19,388 nt of DNA from Archaeoglobi archaeon (GCA_004347865.1 QNUZ01000012.1:1-19388), one strand, 5' to 3'; positions 1-6,887 are shown, counted from the stretch's first letter. The notes: generated by a model not told the origin, from the sequence alone. Program-made: numbers and translations.

Positions 1-139
1 CGGGTTTTATTCTGTCTTCTGCAGGCATTCTGTCTAATTCTATGGATGCTGGCCGCACAACTTCCTGAGCAAATCTATGCACTTCATTTTTTAACAATTT
101 TTCTTCTTCAGAAAGCTCTTCTAAGTCCAAAAAGTTCAT
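1..139 (-). CDS. acyl-CoA dehydrogenase, N-terminal part (cut by window edge)
   Basis: Only the first 46 codons lie in the window; the gene runs off the left edge. Reading the minus strand from the ATG at 139-137 gives a protein starting MNFLDLEELSEEEKLLKNEV and continuing through FAQEVVRPASIELDRMP, the usual opening helix of FAD-dependent acyl-CoA dehydrogenases, which carry out the first, alpha-beta desaturating step of fatty-acid or branched-acid beta-oxidation in the cytoplasm. The start is supported by a GGTGAT ribosome binding site just upstream (about 143-148). It follows the SCP2-like gene by 15 nt in the same direction, so the two are probably co-transcribed. The substrate class (straight, branched or aromatic acyl-CoA) cannot be judged from this fragment. 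Confidence 0.8.
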   Translation of the reverse strand, partial: MNFLDLEELSEEEKLLKNEVHRFAQEVVRPASIELDRMPAEDRIKP

Positions 140-154
140 TAAATCACCAGAAAA

Positions 155-772
155 TTATTTTATTGGTATTGATGCCATCAGCTCCGTGAATCTCCTTACA
201 GCAGCCATGTTCCGCATCATGTAGCCCATGTCGCCCTGAAGTTTCAGCTTTCCTCCCACAATAAGCGTGATTGCGTCTGCTTTTCCTCCCACAAGCTGTT
301 TGTAGACCGAATATGGTCCGATAAGCTTGAATCTTGCATTTCCTTTTTCACCGGGCACAGCAACCTCCAGATTTCTCAGCTGGCCATGCCAGAAGTCCAT
401 CCATAGGTTAATTGAAGCTCCCTGAACCTCCTCTAACTTAACTCCGGCCATCTTTTTAGCCAATTCATTTACGTTTAACTTAGCTAAATCTACCTTTTTT
501 GGATCGAGCTCGATTCCTAGTTTGCTGAGTAGTCTCTCTTCTGCCCTTCCCTTAAAACTGGCCCATTTCTCTTTTGGTATCGTTGCGAGCATCGAAATAA
601 ATCCAGCTAACTTTTCAGGATTTTGGAAATCCTTGAGGGCCTCACTGTCCAGAGTAACCGTGCACAAAAAATCGCCTTCCCAGTTTGCAGCGACCTTCCT
701 GTACTGCTCGTCGCTGTTTACCTTCTTCAAAAGTTCATCCATCCATTCTTTCGACGGAAAAACAACTGCCAT
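155..772 (-). CDS. SCP2 (sterol carrier protein 2)-type lipid/acyl-CoA-binding protein
   Basis: This 205-residue soluble protein ends in a typical SCP2 domain: IVGGKLKLQGDMGYMMRNMA near residues 170-190, followed by a helix ending in RRFTELMASIPIK. SCP2 domains bind acyl chains or acyl-CoA in a hydrophobic tunnel; archaeal forms are uncharacterised in detail, so the lipid carrier role is inferred. The N-terminal half (about 1-100) also fits the longer archaeal SCP2-like proteins. The ATG at 772 is preceded by a strong GGAGGTGG site. The acyl-CoA dehydrogenase gene follows 15 nt downstream, which points to a role in fatty-acid breakdown, for example presenting acyl-CoA. A promoter and a perfect palindrome lie just upstream, so the pair is likely regulated. 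There is no signal peptide or membrane segment. Confidence 0.8.
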   Translation of the reverse strand: MAVVFPSKEWMDELLKKVNSDEQYRKVAANWEGDFLCTVTLDSEALKDFQNPEKLAGFISMLATIPKEKWASFKGRAEERLLSKLGIELDPKKVDLAKLNVNELAKKMAGVKLEEVQGASINLWMDFWHGQLRNLEVAVPGEKGNARFKLIGPYSVYKQLVGGKADAITLIVGGKLKLQGDMGYMMRNMAAVRRFTELMASIPIK

Positions 773-824
773 TTTACCACCTCCTTATTAATTATGTCAA
801 CTATTTTTCCATCATCCTATTAAC

Positions 825-840
825 TACGATAATTATCGTA
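825..840. promoter_or_regulatory. perfect 16-bp palindrome, candidate operator
   Basis: TACGATAATTATCGTA is its own exact reverse complement. It lies 10 nt downstream of the minus-strand TATA box, over the predicted transcription start of the SCP2/acyl-CoA dehydrogenase unit, where bound repressor would block initiation. Archaeal fatty-acid genes are known in other species to be controlled by TetR-family repressors sensing acyl-CoA; which regulator might act here is unknown. A perfect 16-mer palindrome is expected by chance about 0.3 times in a window this size, so position is the main support. Confidence 0.45.
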
Positions 841-850
841 CATTCTGAAG

Positions 851-864
851 TTATAAAACTTTCG
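851..864 (-). promoter_or_regulatory. BRE/TATA promoter for the SCP2-acyl-CoA dehydrogenase unit
   Basis: On the minus strand the sequence reads CGAAAGTTTTATAA, a purine-rich BRE followed by a TATA box. Transcription should begin about 25 nt downstream, near 826-830, leaving a leader of roughly 55 nt that contains the GGAGGTGG ribosome binding site. Confidence 0.55.
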
Positions 865-1055
865 TATCTGCCGCGAACCTGTAATTTTAAGCTTTTTACG
901 AATTTTTAATACAAATTTGTGCTGCATGGGACTAAATTCAAAAGAAAAGCCTTTTTATTTTTAGCTTTCGACGCCATTTCAGTTATACTTAAATTGAATT
1001 TTTTAGATTGAATAATCAGGATTTTGACGCCCTCTGGAAGTAAGTAATTCCTTTA

Positions 1056-1069
1056 ATCAAAGCTTTGAT
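1056..1069. promoter_or_regulatory. perfect 14-bp palindrome upstream of the Agl23-type gene
   Basis: ATCAAAGCTTTGAT is exactly palindromic and sits about 60-73 nt before the GTG start at 1129, upstream of its probable TATA box. It could be an activator site, but about one such 14-mer is expected by chance in 19 kb. Confidence 0.2.
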
Positions 1070-1096
1070 ACATTTTGCATGTATAAACCGTTAAAA

Positions 1097-1108
1097 AACT
1101 TTTTAAAA
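1097..1108 (+). promoter_or_regulatory. TATA box for the Agl23-type gene (leaderless)
   Basis: The stretch AACTTTTTAAAA is centred about 26 nt before the GTG at 1129. That spacing puts the transcription start at or next to the start codon, and no Shine-Dalgarno motif is present, so the mRNA is probably leaderless. Confidence 0.4.
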
Positions 1109-1128
1109 CTTCTGTTTAGAATGTATCC

Positions 1129-2550
1129 GTGAAAAAAATACTGGTAGCATTACTCTTGATTGCACTAGTATCTCGGTTGGCCTTTATCGATCTCAGGCCG
1201 CCAGATCACGATGAAAGTGTACATGCCTGGTTTGCTTACAGGCAGGTTATAGGGTCCCCGGTTTACAAATATGATCCTGCCTTTCACGGCCCATTCTTGT
1301 ACTTCGCAATCTCTCTCTCATTTTTAGTCTTTGGTGACAGCGACTTCTCAGCGAGACTTCCTGTGGCACTTTTTAGCATCCTGGGTATTTTCTTTGCCTT
1401 TAAATTTGAGAGGTGGATTGGAAGGAGTGCTTATATTTTCGCAGGATTCCTTTTAATTTCACCGTCCGTTCTATATTATTCCCGCTACGCAAGGGACGAT
1501 GTTATCGGGATTTCGTGCTTTGTTGCGGCGATTTACCTTTACATGCGATACAGAGAATCAAAAAAAGTTCTGTATGCCGTAGCTGCCTCTCTATTTCTTG
1601 CGATAATCTTTACGGCAAAAGAGAACTGGGTGCAGTACTTCGCCGTCTTTTTCCTTTCCGTGATTGTTGATATGATTCTGAGGAGAGACTTCAGGATTAA
1701 TCTTAGGGCTCTTATTCCTTCAGGAGCCCTTTTCATTTTTTTCAGTTCATTTCTGTATTCCTCAGCCTTTGCATACGCGATCCACTGGGAAAATTGGCCT
1801 GGTGTAATGTTCAGCTGGGACTGGGTTGAGAGATTCGTAGACCGCTCACTGCCATACTGGTTTTCCCAGGGTGTAAGCTCTCCTCACGACAAGCCTTTAT
1901 ATTACTTTTTCAATCTTCTACTACGTTACGAATTCTTACCTCTCGCAATTGCAATGGCCTCTCTTCCTTTGGTATTCAGAAAAATCAGAGATCTGAGCTT
2001 TGTTGAGATCCTGGCAATCTGCTGGTTAGTCATAGCATTCGTTTTCTACAATGCCATGTCCTATAAAACACCCTGGCTCGTTGTTCACCTTGCAACACCT
2101 CTGGCCTTCTTTGGCACCGTTTTTGCCGGAGAAGAAATCTTTGTAAACAAGAATTTCAAGTTGGTCTACCTTTTTGGCTTCTTTGCGACAGTTCTGGTTT
2201 CCTTCCACGTTACCTACATCGATTACAACAACGTCGTCGATCAGCCGCTGATATACGTGCAGACCCAGTGGGGTGCCGTGGAGATGGCTGAGAAGATAAG
2301 GGAACTTCTGCAAGAAGGGAATAAAGTGGCGGTATTTGCAGTAGACGGCCATTACTGGCCACTGCCTTGGATGTTGAGACACGAAGCGGATAAGTATCAG
2401 GCCAATTTGCTGTTCACGAACTCCTGTCCACAGGGATATGATTATGTTTTTGTCGTGGAAAGAGATTATGGATGCCTACAAGGCTACGAGATCCTCGGCA
2501 AGTATGAGCTTAGGAAGTGGTGGGAATTCTATGAGATGAGGAAATTATGA
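1129..2550 (+). CDS. Agl23-type (TIGR03663) polytopic membrane glycosyltransferase-like protein
   Basis: This 473-residue integral membrane protein has the layout of the GT-C / PMT-like superfamily: a first membrane helix at residues 1-20, then the acidic loop RPPDHDESVHAWFAYR (about 23-38), followed by roughly ten hydrophobic segments and a soluble C-terminal domain of about 100 residues. The DHDE motif in the first extracytoplasmic loop and the following Tyr/Asp/His-Gly-Pro loop match the archaeal family named flippase activity-associated protein Agl23, linked to protein N-glycosylation with dolichyl-phosphate sugars. The exact reaction is not established. The start is GTG; the ATG 8 nt upstream is out of frame and stops at once. 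Its stop overlaps the next gene by 4 nt (ATGA), so the two are probably translationally coupled. Annotation to dolichyl-phosphate-mannose mannosyltransferase would be a looser alternative. Confidence 0.75.
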   Translation: MKKILVALLLIALVSRLAFIDLRPPDHDESVHAWFAYRQVIGSPVYKYDPAFHGPFLYFAISLSFLVFGDSDFSARLPVALFSILGIFFAFKFERWIGRSAYIFAGFLLISPSVLYYSRYARDDVIGISCFVAAIYLYMRYRESKKVLYAVAASLFLAIIFTAKENWVQYFAVFFLSVIVDMILRRDFRINLRALIPSGALFIFFSSFLYSSAFAYAIHWENWPGVMFSWDWVERFVDRSLPYWFSQGVSSPHDKPLYYFFNLLLRYEFLPLAIAMASLPLVFRKIRDLSFVEILAICWLVIAFVFYNAMSYKTPWLVVHLATPLAFFGTVFAGEEIFVNKNFKLVYLFGFFATVLVSFHVTYIDYNNVVDQPLIYVQTQWGAVEMAEKIRELLQEGNKVAVFAVDGHYWPLPWMLRHEADKYQANLLFTNSCPQGYDYVFVVERDYGCLQGYEILGKYELRKWWEFYEMRKL

Positions 2551-3137
2551 TCGTTAAGGTCGGCGGAAGCGTGGCTGAAAAGCTCAGAACAGTTTTTGAA
2601 GCGCTGGAGAACGTCGGGGACGTAAAAGTAATTCCAGGTGGCTGGATCTTTGCAGATCTTGTGAGGGAACTTAGACTTGACGAAGAAGTATCGCACTGGA
2701 TGGCAGTTCTGGCGATGAGCCTTTACGGCTACTACATGCACGAATTTGGAAAGACAGCGGGATTTGAAATAGCAGAGCCAGAGGACTTTGGTTTTTTTGA
2801 AAAGAAAGGTAGATTCATCGTGCTGCCCTACAGGCTTTTGAGGAACTTCGACGAACTCCCACATTCTTGGGAAGTTACCTCGGATGCAATAGCGGTCTGG
2901 ATTGCGGCGAAGATTGGAGATAGGAAGGTGATAAAAGTAACAGCAGCCGGCGGTGTAGTCAGAGATGGGAAAATCCTCGAAAGAGTGGAAGCTTTCGAGA
3001 CAGGGGACTTGTTGGATCGTTATACTCCTTTTTTGCTTAAAAATCATAATATTGAACTATTCGTTTGCTCTCCGGAAGAGCTAAAAAATTATATATTGAG
3101 AGGGAGAGCGAAGGGCACGTCCATAGGGGGTGATTGA
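2547..3137 (+). CDS. archaeal amino-acid-kinase family protein (COG2054, MfnE-like)
   Basis: The 196-residue product is a short member of the aspartokinase/uridylate kinase fold. Visible motifs are the N-terminal phosphate loop MIVKVGGSVA, PGGWIFADLVRE (30-41), and the nucleotide-site block TSDAIAVWIAAKIG with VIKVTAAGGVV (111-138). This size and pattern fit COG2054, which includes MfnE, the kinase making the furan diphosphate intermediate of methanofuran. Archaeoglobales use methanofuran in the reverse C1 pathway, so that role is plausible but inferred; other small phosphoacceptors are possible. The ATG overlaps the stop of the Agl23-type gene (ATGA), and the zinc-ribbon gene begins immediately after its own stop. 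Its last codons carry the GGGGGTGATT ribosome binding site for that gene. Confidence 0.7.
   Translation: MIVKVGGSVAEKLRTVFEALENVGDVKVIPGGWIFADLVRELRLDEEVSHWMAVLAMSLYGYYMHEFGKTAGFEIAEPEDFGFFEKKGRFIVLPYRLLRNFDELPHSWEVTSDAIAVWIAAKIGDRKVIKVTAAGGVVRDGKILERVEAFETGDLLDRYTPFLLKNHNIELFVCSPEELKNYILRGRAKGTSIGGD
3085..3097 (+). promoter_or_regulatory. possible internal TATA box before the zinc-ribbon/aEF-1beta genes
   Basis: The run AAAAATTATATAT inside the end of the kinase gene lies about 45 nt before the GTG at 3138. It could give the translation-related genes their own transcript, separate from the Agl23-kinase message. AT-rich coding sequence makes false positives common. Confidence 0.25.
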
Positions 3138-3296
3138 GTGGAAATCACACGATGCATAAGCTGCGGGTCTATGCTTGTGGGGGCAGAGTACGTTTCATTC
3201 CCGTGCCCGAATTGCGGAGAAAGGATAAATCGTTGCAAGAGATGCAGGAGACTTTCAAATAAATACAGGTGCTCATGCGGATTCGTAGGACCTTGA
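3138..3296 (+). CDS. small zinc-ribbon RNA-binding-type protein (HVO_2753-like)
   Basis: This 52-residue protein starts with GTG directly after the kinase stop codon, with a strong GGGGGTGATT site upstream. It contains four cysteine pairs: CISC (6-9), CPNC (23-26), CKRC (33-36) and CSC (45-47), and ends in CGFVGP. That arrangement, two four-cysteine zinc sites, and its place directly ahead of aEF-1beta match the widespread archaeal small zinc-finger family (HVO_2753 type, often annotated as a zinc-ribbon RNA-binding protein). The family usually has CPxCGFxGP at the end; here the last pair is one residue closer (CxC). Function is unproven; the neighbour suggests a role with translation. A Zn2+-bound fold is inferred from the cysteines. 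Confidence 0.8.
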   Translation: MEITRCISCGSMLVGAEYVSFPCPNCGERINRCKRCRRLSNKYRCSCGFVGP

Positions 3297-3306
3297 GGTG
3301 ATTATC

Positions 3307-3573
3307 ATGGGAAAGGTTTTTCTAAAGCTGAAGGTAATGCCGACCGATTTGGATGTCGACCTGAATTCGGTAAAGGATAAGATTCTTAGGCTTAATTTTA
3401 AGGATGTTGAAATTAGAGATATTGCTGTCAAACCCATAGCATTCGGTTTGAAGGCCCTTCTAGTCCTTGCAATCATGCCCGACACCGAAGGTGTTTCCGA
3501 TCGGTTTATGGAGGAAATTGGGAAGATAAAGGGTGTTGAAAGCGTTGAAGTCGAGGACATGGAACTTCTATGA
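3307..3573 (+). CDS. translation elongation factor aEF-1beta
   Basis: The 88-residue product MGKVFLKLKVMPTDLDVDL and onwards is the archaeal elongation factor 1-beta, the guanine nucleotide exchange factor that recharges aEF-1alpha with GTP in the cytoplasm. Length and the ferredoxin-like beta-alpha-beta pattern, ending VEDMELL, fit the family (about 88-91 residues). I choose ATG 3307, because GAGGTGATT, partly formed by the stop codon of the preceding gene, sits at the right distance; a GTG at 3298 would add three residues but overlaps that site. It shares an ATGA overlap with the downstream hydrolase gene. Its partner aEF-1alpha lies about 0.7 kb downstream. Confidence 0.92.
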   Translation: MGKVFLKLKVMPTDLDVDLNSVKDKILRLNFKDVEIRDIAVKPIAFGLKALLVLAIMPDTEGVSDRFMEEIGKIKGVESVEVEDMELL

Positions 3574-4196
3574 GATTAATCCGAATCGTGACCCCCCCGC
3601 TTGCTGCGAACTGTTATCTTCTGCTCGATGAAAAAAAAGCCCTGATAGATGTTGGAGGCGACGCCGAATTCATTTTTAGATCTTTGGAAAGATATCTTAA
3701 TCCGAGAGAACTTGATTATGTTTTGCTAACTCACTCCCATTACGATCACGCAGCAGCTGCCGGGTACTTTAAGGGCCTTGGAAAGATAGCCATTCACGAG
3801 GAGGAGATAAAACTCCTGAGACTGCAGAGATTTGCCTCGGTATTCGGAATGCGATTTAAGCCCTTTGAGCCAGATATACTGCTTAGGGGTGGTGAAGTTT
3901 TTGAGCTAGGGGAAACGAGGCTTGAAGTGATCCACACCCCCGGTCACTCCCCCGGGAGTGTATGCTTTTACGAGCCGAGAAAGAGGTGGCTATTCAGCGG
4001 GGATACGGTGTTTGCCTACGGAAGCTTTGGAAGATATGATCTCCCCGGTGGGGATGGTAGATTGCTTTTGGACTCAATCGAGAAGCTGTCAAAGCTTGAT
4101 GTTGTAAACCTTTATCCCGGGCACGAAGATGTCGTCGAAGGAAACGCCAGAGAGAGCATCCTAGAATCCCTGAGAATTGCGAGGATGTTCATCTAA
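3570..4196 (+). CDS. metallo-beta-lactamase-fold hydrolase (glyoxalase II-like)
   Basis: The 208-residue protein has all the metal ligands of a binuclear hydrolase of this fold: THSHYDH (54-60), H126 in HTPGHSPG, D145 in FSGDTVF, and H185 in YPGHED. The compact size and this motif set fit the glyoxalase II / MBLAC-like hydrolase group, which cleaves thioesters such as S-lactoylglutathione in other organisms. Archaeoglobales lack glutathione as far as known, so the true substrate is uncertain. The ATG overlaps the aEF-1beta stop by 4 nt, so it is the last gene of that unit. The spacing to the next gene holds a new promoter, which ends the operon here. Confidence 0.85.
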   Translation: MRLIRIVTPPLAANCYLLLDEKKALIDVGGDAEFIFRSLERYLNPRELDYVLLTHSHYDHAAAAGYFKGLGKIAIHEEEIKLLRLQRFASVFGMRFKPFEPDILLRGGEVFELGETRLEVIHTPGHSPGSVCFYEPRKRWLFSGDTVFAYGSFGRYDLPGGDGRLLLDSIEKLSKLDVVNLYPGHEDVVEGNARESILESLRIARMFI

Positions 4197-4202
4197 TATG
4201 TG

Positions 4203-4216
4203 AAAGCTTTATATGC
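4203..4216 (+). promoter_or_regulatory. BRE/TATA promoter of the aEF-1alpha gene
   Basis: AAAGCTTTATATGC immediately after the hydrolase stop matches a BRE plus TATA box. Transcription should start near 4236, giving a leader of about 25 nt that holds the GGGTGAT ribosome binding site. Confidence 0.55.
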
Positions 4217-4260
4217 ACTTTTGAAATTTGGTTATATCAAAAAACTGTAGGGTGATGGGT

Positions 4261-5532
4261 ATGCCGAAGGAGAAGGAGCACATCAATGTTGCCTTCATAG
4301 GGCACGTGGATCATGGGAAGAGCACTACAATAGGTAGGCTGCTGTACGAAGTGGGGGAAATTCCTGAACATATAATAGAGAAATACAGAAAAGAGGCACA
4401 GGAAAAGGGTAAGGCCACCTTTGAATTTGCATGGGTAATGGATGGTCTCAAGGAGGAGAGAGAAAGAGGGCTAACTATCGACGTTGCGCACAGAAAATTC
4501 CAGACTGACAAATACTACATTACGATTGTAGACTGTCCCGGACATAGGGATTTCATAAAGAACATGATTACTGGAGCATCGCAGGCCGATGCAGCTGTAT
4601 TGGTGATGGACGTCGTGGATAAAGTCCAGCCACAGACAAGAGAACACGTCTTCTTAGCTAAGACCCTCGGTATTAACCAGTTGATCTGTCTGATAAACAA
4701 GATGGACAGAGTAAATTACGAGAAGAAGGAATACGAGGCAGCTAAGGAAGCCCTTTCGAAGCTCCTTAGGATGGTGGGTTACAAGGTGGAAGAGATACCG
4801 TTCATTCCGACCTCGTCCTACTATGGAGAGAACATAACCAAGAAAAGCTCAAAGATGCCTTGGTACAATGGGCCAACGTTGCTGGAGGCCTTTAACTTGC
4901 TGAAACCTCCCGAGAAGCTAATAGACAAGCCGCTGAGAATTCCGATTCAGGACGTTTACTCTATCAGCGGCGTTGGAACCGTTCCAGTGGGCAGAGTGGA
5001 GAGCGGAATTCTGAAGACCGGCGATAAAGTCGTATTTGAACCAGCAGGTGTTAGCGGAGAAGTCAAGAGCATCGAAATGCATCATGAACCGATCCCCGAA
5101 GCGTATCCGGGAGACAACATCGGATTTAACGTGAGAGGTGTTGCAAAGAAAGATCTCAAGAGAGGAGACGTAGCGGGTCATCCGACGAATCCGCCGACGG
5201 TAGTTAAGGATTTCACTGCTCAGATAGTGGTATTGCAGCATCCAACTGCAATAATGGTGGGCTACACCCCAGTAGTACACGCACACACGGCGCAGGTTGC
5301 GTGCAAATTTGTCCAGCTCATCAAGAAGATCGATCCTAGGACTGGACAGGCAAAGGAGGAGAATCCGCAGTTCCTGAAGACAGGTGATGCGGCAGTTGTT
5401 AAGCTCGAACCGACAAGACCCATGGTGATCGAGAGAGTCAAGGACATTCCACCGCTCGGAAGATTCGCGATAAGAGACATGGGTATAACTGTTGGAGCTG
5501 GAATGGTTCTCGATGTGACTCCAAGAAAATAA
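4261..5532 (+). CDS. tuf: translation elongation factor aEF-1alpha
   Basis: This 423-residue GTPase delivers aminoacyl-tRNA to the ribosome. The G motifs are intact: GHVDHGKST (14-22), DCPGH (91-95) and NKMD (146-149), with ERERGLTID in switch I. Domains 2 and 3 follow (from about 220), including GVGTVPVGRVESG and the C-terminal RFAIRDMGITVGAGMV. ATG 4261 gives the family-typical start MPKEKEHINVAFIG and is preceded by GGGTGAT at 4250-4256. A TTG at 4228 would add eleven residues with no family support. It has its own promoter, and S10 follows 22 nt downstream, the usual archaeal order. Confidence 0.97.
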   Translation: MPKEKEHINVAFIGHVDHGKSTTIGRLLYEVGEIPEHIIEKYRKEAQEKGKATFEFAWVMDGLKEERERGLTIDVAHRKFQTDKYYITIVDCPGHRDFIKNMITGASQADAAVLVMDVVDKVQPQTREHVFLAKTLGINQLICLINKMDRVNYEKKEYEAAKEALSKLLRMVGYKVEEIPFIPTSSYYGENITKKSSKMPWYNGPTLLEAFNLLKPPEKLIDKPLRIPIQDVYSISGVGTVPVGRVESGILKTGDKVVFEPAGVSGEVKSIEMHHEPIPEAYPGDNIGFNVRGVAKKDLKRGDVAGHPTNPPTVVKDFTAQIVVLQHPTAIMVGYTPVVHAHTAQVACKFVQLIKKIDPRTGQAKEENPQFLKTGDAAVVKLEPTRPMVIERVKDIPPLGRFAIRDMGITVGAGMVLDVTPRK

Positions 5533-5554
5533 ATCTATATTTTTTGGTGGTCTA

Positions 5555-5875
5555 ATGGCTATAAAAGGTCCGAAAGCGAGAATAAAGCTCTCAAGTCTGA
5601 ATCCAGCAGATCTCGACAGGATATGTGCACAGATAAAGGATATTGCAGTAAAAACAGGGGTTGAGATAAGCGGGCCAATTCCGCTGCCAACTAAGAGGCT
5701 AGTTGTACCATCAAGAAAGGCCCCTGACGGGGAGGGGAGCAACACTTGGGATCACTGGGAAATGAGGGTTCACAAGAGACTCATAGACATCGCAGCGGAT
5801 GAGAGAACCTTAAGACAAATCATGAGGATTCAGGTGCCGAGAGATGTAAATATCGAAATAGTACTGGAATCTTAA
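5555..5875 (+). CDS. rps10: 30S ribosomal protein S10
   Basis: The 106-residue product begins MAIKGPKARIKLSSLNP and contains GPIPLPTKR and the KRLIDIAADERTLRQIMRI block, all diagnostic of the archaeal S10 family, a small-subunit head protein. Length is as expected. A GGTGG site lies just before the ATG. It follows the aEF-1alpha gene closely, as in many archaea, and its stop TAA shares its last base with the start of RNase Z (TAATG). Confidence 0.97.
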   Translation: MAIKGPKARIKLSSLNPADLDRICAQIKDIAVKTGVEISGPIPLPTKRLVVPSRKAPDGEGSNTWDHWEMRVHKRLIDIAADERTLRQIMRIQVPRDVNIEIVLES

Positions 5876-6774
5876 TGTTATTGAAAGTCGTCTTTCTCGG
5901 CACTGCCGGTACAATTCCTTCTGCGGATCGAAACACTTCTGCAATTTTTGTTCAACATTCGAATTATCGACTTCTTTTCGACTGCGGTGAAGGAACGCAG
6001 AGACAGTTAATGTCGGCGAAGTTGGGTTTTAGGAATCTTGATCACATCTTCATCACGCACATGCACACAGATCACTTCATCGGGGCTTTTGGTTTGATCG
6101 AAACCCTCTCGCTGAATGGTAGAAAGAAAGAGCTTAATTTTTACACGCCCAATCCGGAAATGTTGAAACTTCTGTTCGAAATCTTTGGTTATGACAAGCT
6201 TGATTATCCGGTAGTGGTTAAGAGGGCCAGAGATGGAGACGAGATAGCTTTCAGGGGATTTAAAGTCCGTATTTTCAAAACAGAACATATAGTCCCGAGC
6301 GTTGGTTATGCTTTGATCGAGGAGGACACAAGAAAATTCCAAAAAGAGAAAGCTTTAGCCCTTGGGATCCCTCCGGGTCCAATTTATGCGAAGCTTAAAA
6401 GTGGGGAGAGTGTTTATTGGCAGGGAAAGCTCATCACTCCAGAACTGGTACTTGGGGATATTAAAAGGGGAAGAAAAGTAGTCTATACCGGAGACACGAG
6501 ACCCTGCGAGAAAACAGTCGAAATTGCGATGAATGCGGATCTTCTGATACACGATGCCTCCTTCTCTGAAGAGAAAAAGGACTGGGCAGTAGAAACAGGG
6601 CATTCAACGGCGAAGGAAGCTGCTGAGATTGCAAAGAGAGCGAGCGTCAGAAAGCTGGTGTTGACACATTTAAGTGCGAGGTATTCGAAGGAGCCAGAGG
6701 TGCTACTCAATGAGGCGAAGGAGGTTTTTGAAAACGTGGAAATAGCAAGGGATTTTCTAGAATTTGTCCTTTAA
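5875..6774 (+). CDS. rnz: ribonuclease Z (tRNA 3' processing endonuclease)
   Basis: This 299-residue metallo-beta-lactamase nuclease cuts the 3' trailer from precursor tRNAs. Motif II is THMHTDH (61-67); other ligands visible are H138, D207 in TGDTR, and H265 in LTHLSARY. GHST (242-245) and the glycine/proline-rich exosite region GIPPGPIYAKLKSG (about 164-177), which grips the tRNA, are present, so it is a short-form RNase Z of normal length. The start codon overlaps the S10 stop by one base, so translation is likely coupled. Nothing is missing. Confidence 0.95.
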   Translation: MLLKVVFLGTAGTIPSADRNTSAIFVQHSNYRLLFDCGEGTQRQLMSAKLGFRNLDHIFITHMHTDHFIGAFGLIETLSLNGRKKELNFYTPNPEMLKLLFEIFGYDKLDYPVVVKRARDGDEIAFRGFKVRIFKTEHIVPSVGYALIEEDTRKFQKEKALALGIPPGPIYAKLKSGESVYWQGKLITPELVLGDIKRGRKVVYTGDTRPCEKTVEIAMNADLLIHDASFSEEKKDWAVETGHSTAKEAAEIAKRASVRKLVLTHLSARYSKEPEVLLNEAKEVFENVEIARDFLEFVL

Positions 6775-6776
6775 AG

Positions 6777-6866
6777 CTAGGCTAAGAAAACAAATTGGGC
6801 TGCAATGATGGCTATAGCCAGACAAGCCAGCGATACCATGTCTTCGAGCTCCAATATTGCAGCCAT
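6777..6866 (-). CDS. possible 29-residue single-helix membrane peptide
   Basis: On the minus strand ATG 6866 opens a 29-codon frame: a short acidic stretch MAAILELED, then about 20 hydrophobic residues (VSLACLAIAIIAAQFVFLA), then TAG. This looks like one membrane span with a cytoplasmic acidic end. A TATA-like box is centred about 27 nt before the ATG, so a leaderless transcript would start at the codon itself. The frame could be extended to 60 codons from an upstream start, but that would run through the TATA box. It lies between the ends of RNase Z (convergent, 2 nt away) and the ahbC-like gene. I do not recognise a family, and chance remains possible. Confidence 0.4.
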   Translation of the reverse strand: MAAILELEDMVSLACLAIAIIAAQFVFLA

Positions 6867-6887
6867 GTTGCAAACTCTACCTTCAAG

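Larger units (their letters stand above)
773..1128. other. 356-bp AT-rich divergent intergenic region
   Basis: The stretch separates the minus-strand SCP2/acyl-CoA dehydrogenase unit from the plus-strand Agl23 unit. I see promoter elements at both edges (around 851-864 minus, 1097-1108 plus), a 16-bp palindrome at 825-840 and a 14-bp palindrome at 1056-1069. The middle, about 870-1050, is very AT-rich, with no convincing reading frame, no tRNA-like fold and no repeat array. Its length is more than two back-to-back promoters need. Confidence 0.6.

Noticed and set aside
911..920. ACAAATTTGT 10-bp palindrome in the divergent intergenic region.
   Set aside because: Such short AT-rich palindromes are expected many times by chance and it is not placed at a promoter.
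2529..3047. Minus-strand 172-codon frame opposite the COG2054 kinase.
   Set aside because: The plus-strand kinase has clear motifs and operon overlaps; the antisense product is rich in rare residues and matches nothing known.
4228..4260. TTG upstream start for aEF-1alpha.
   Set aside because: It adds residues absent from the family and would overlap the promoter start point and ribosome binding site; ATG 4261 is normal.
4918..5745. Long minus-strand open frame of 275 codons opposite the aEF-1alpha and S10 genes.
   Set aside because: It is antisense to two highly conserved genes, spans their junction and has no family features; it is a shadow of their codon bias.
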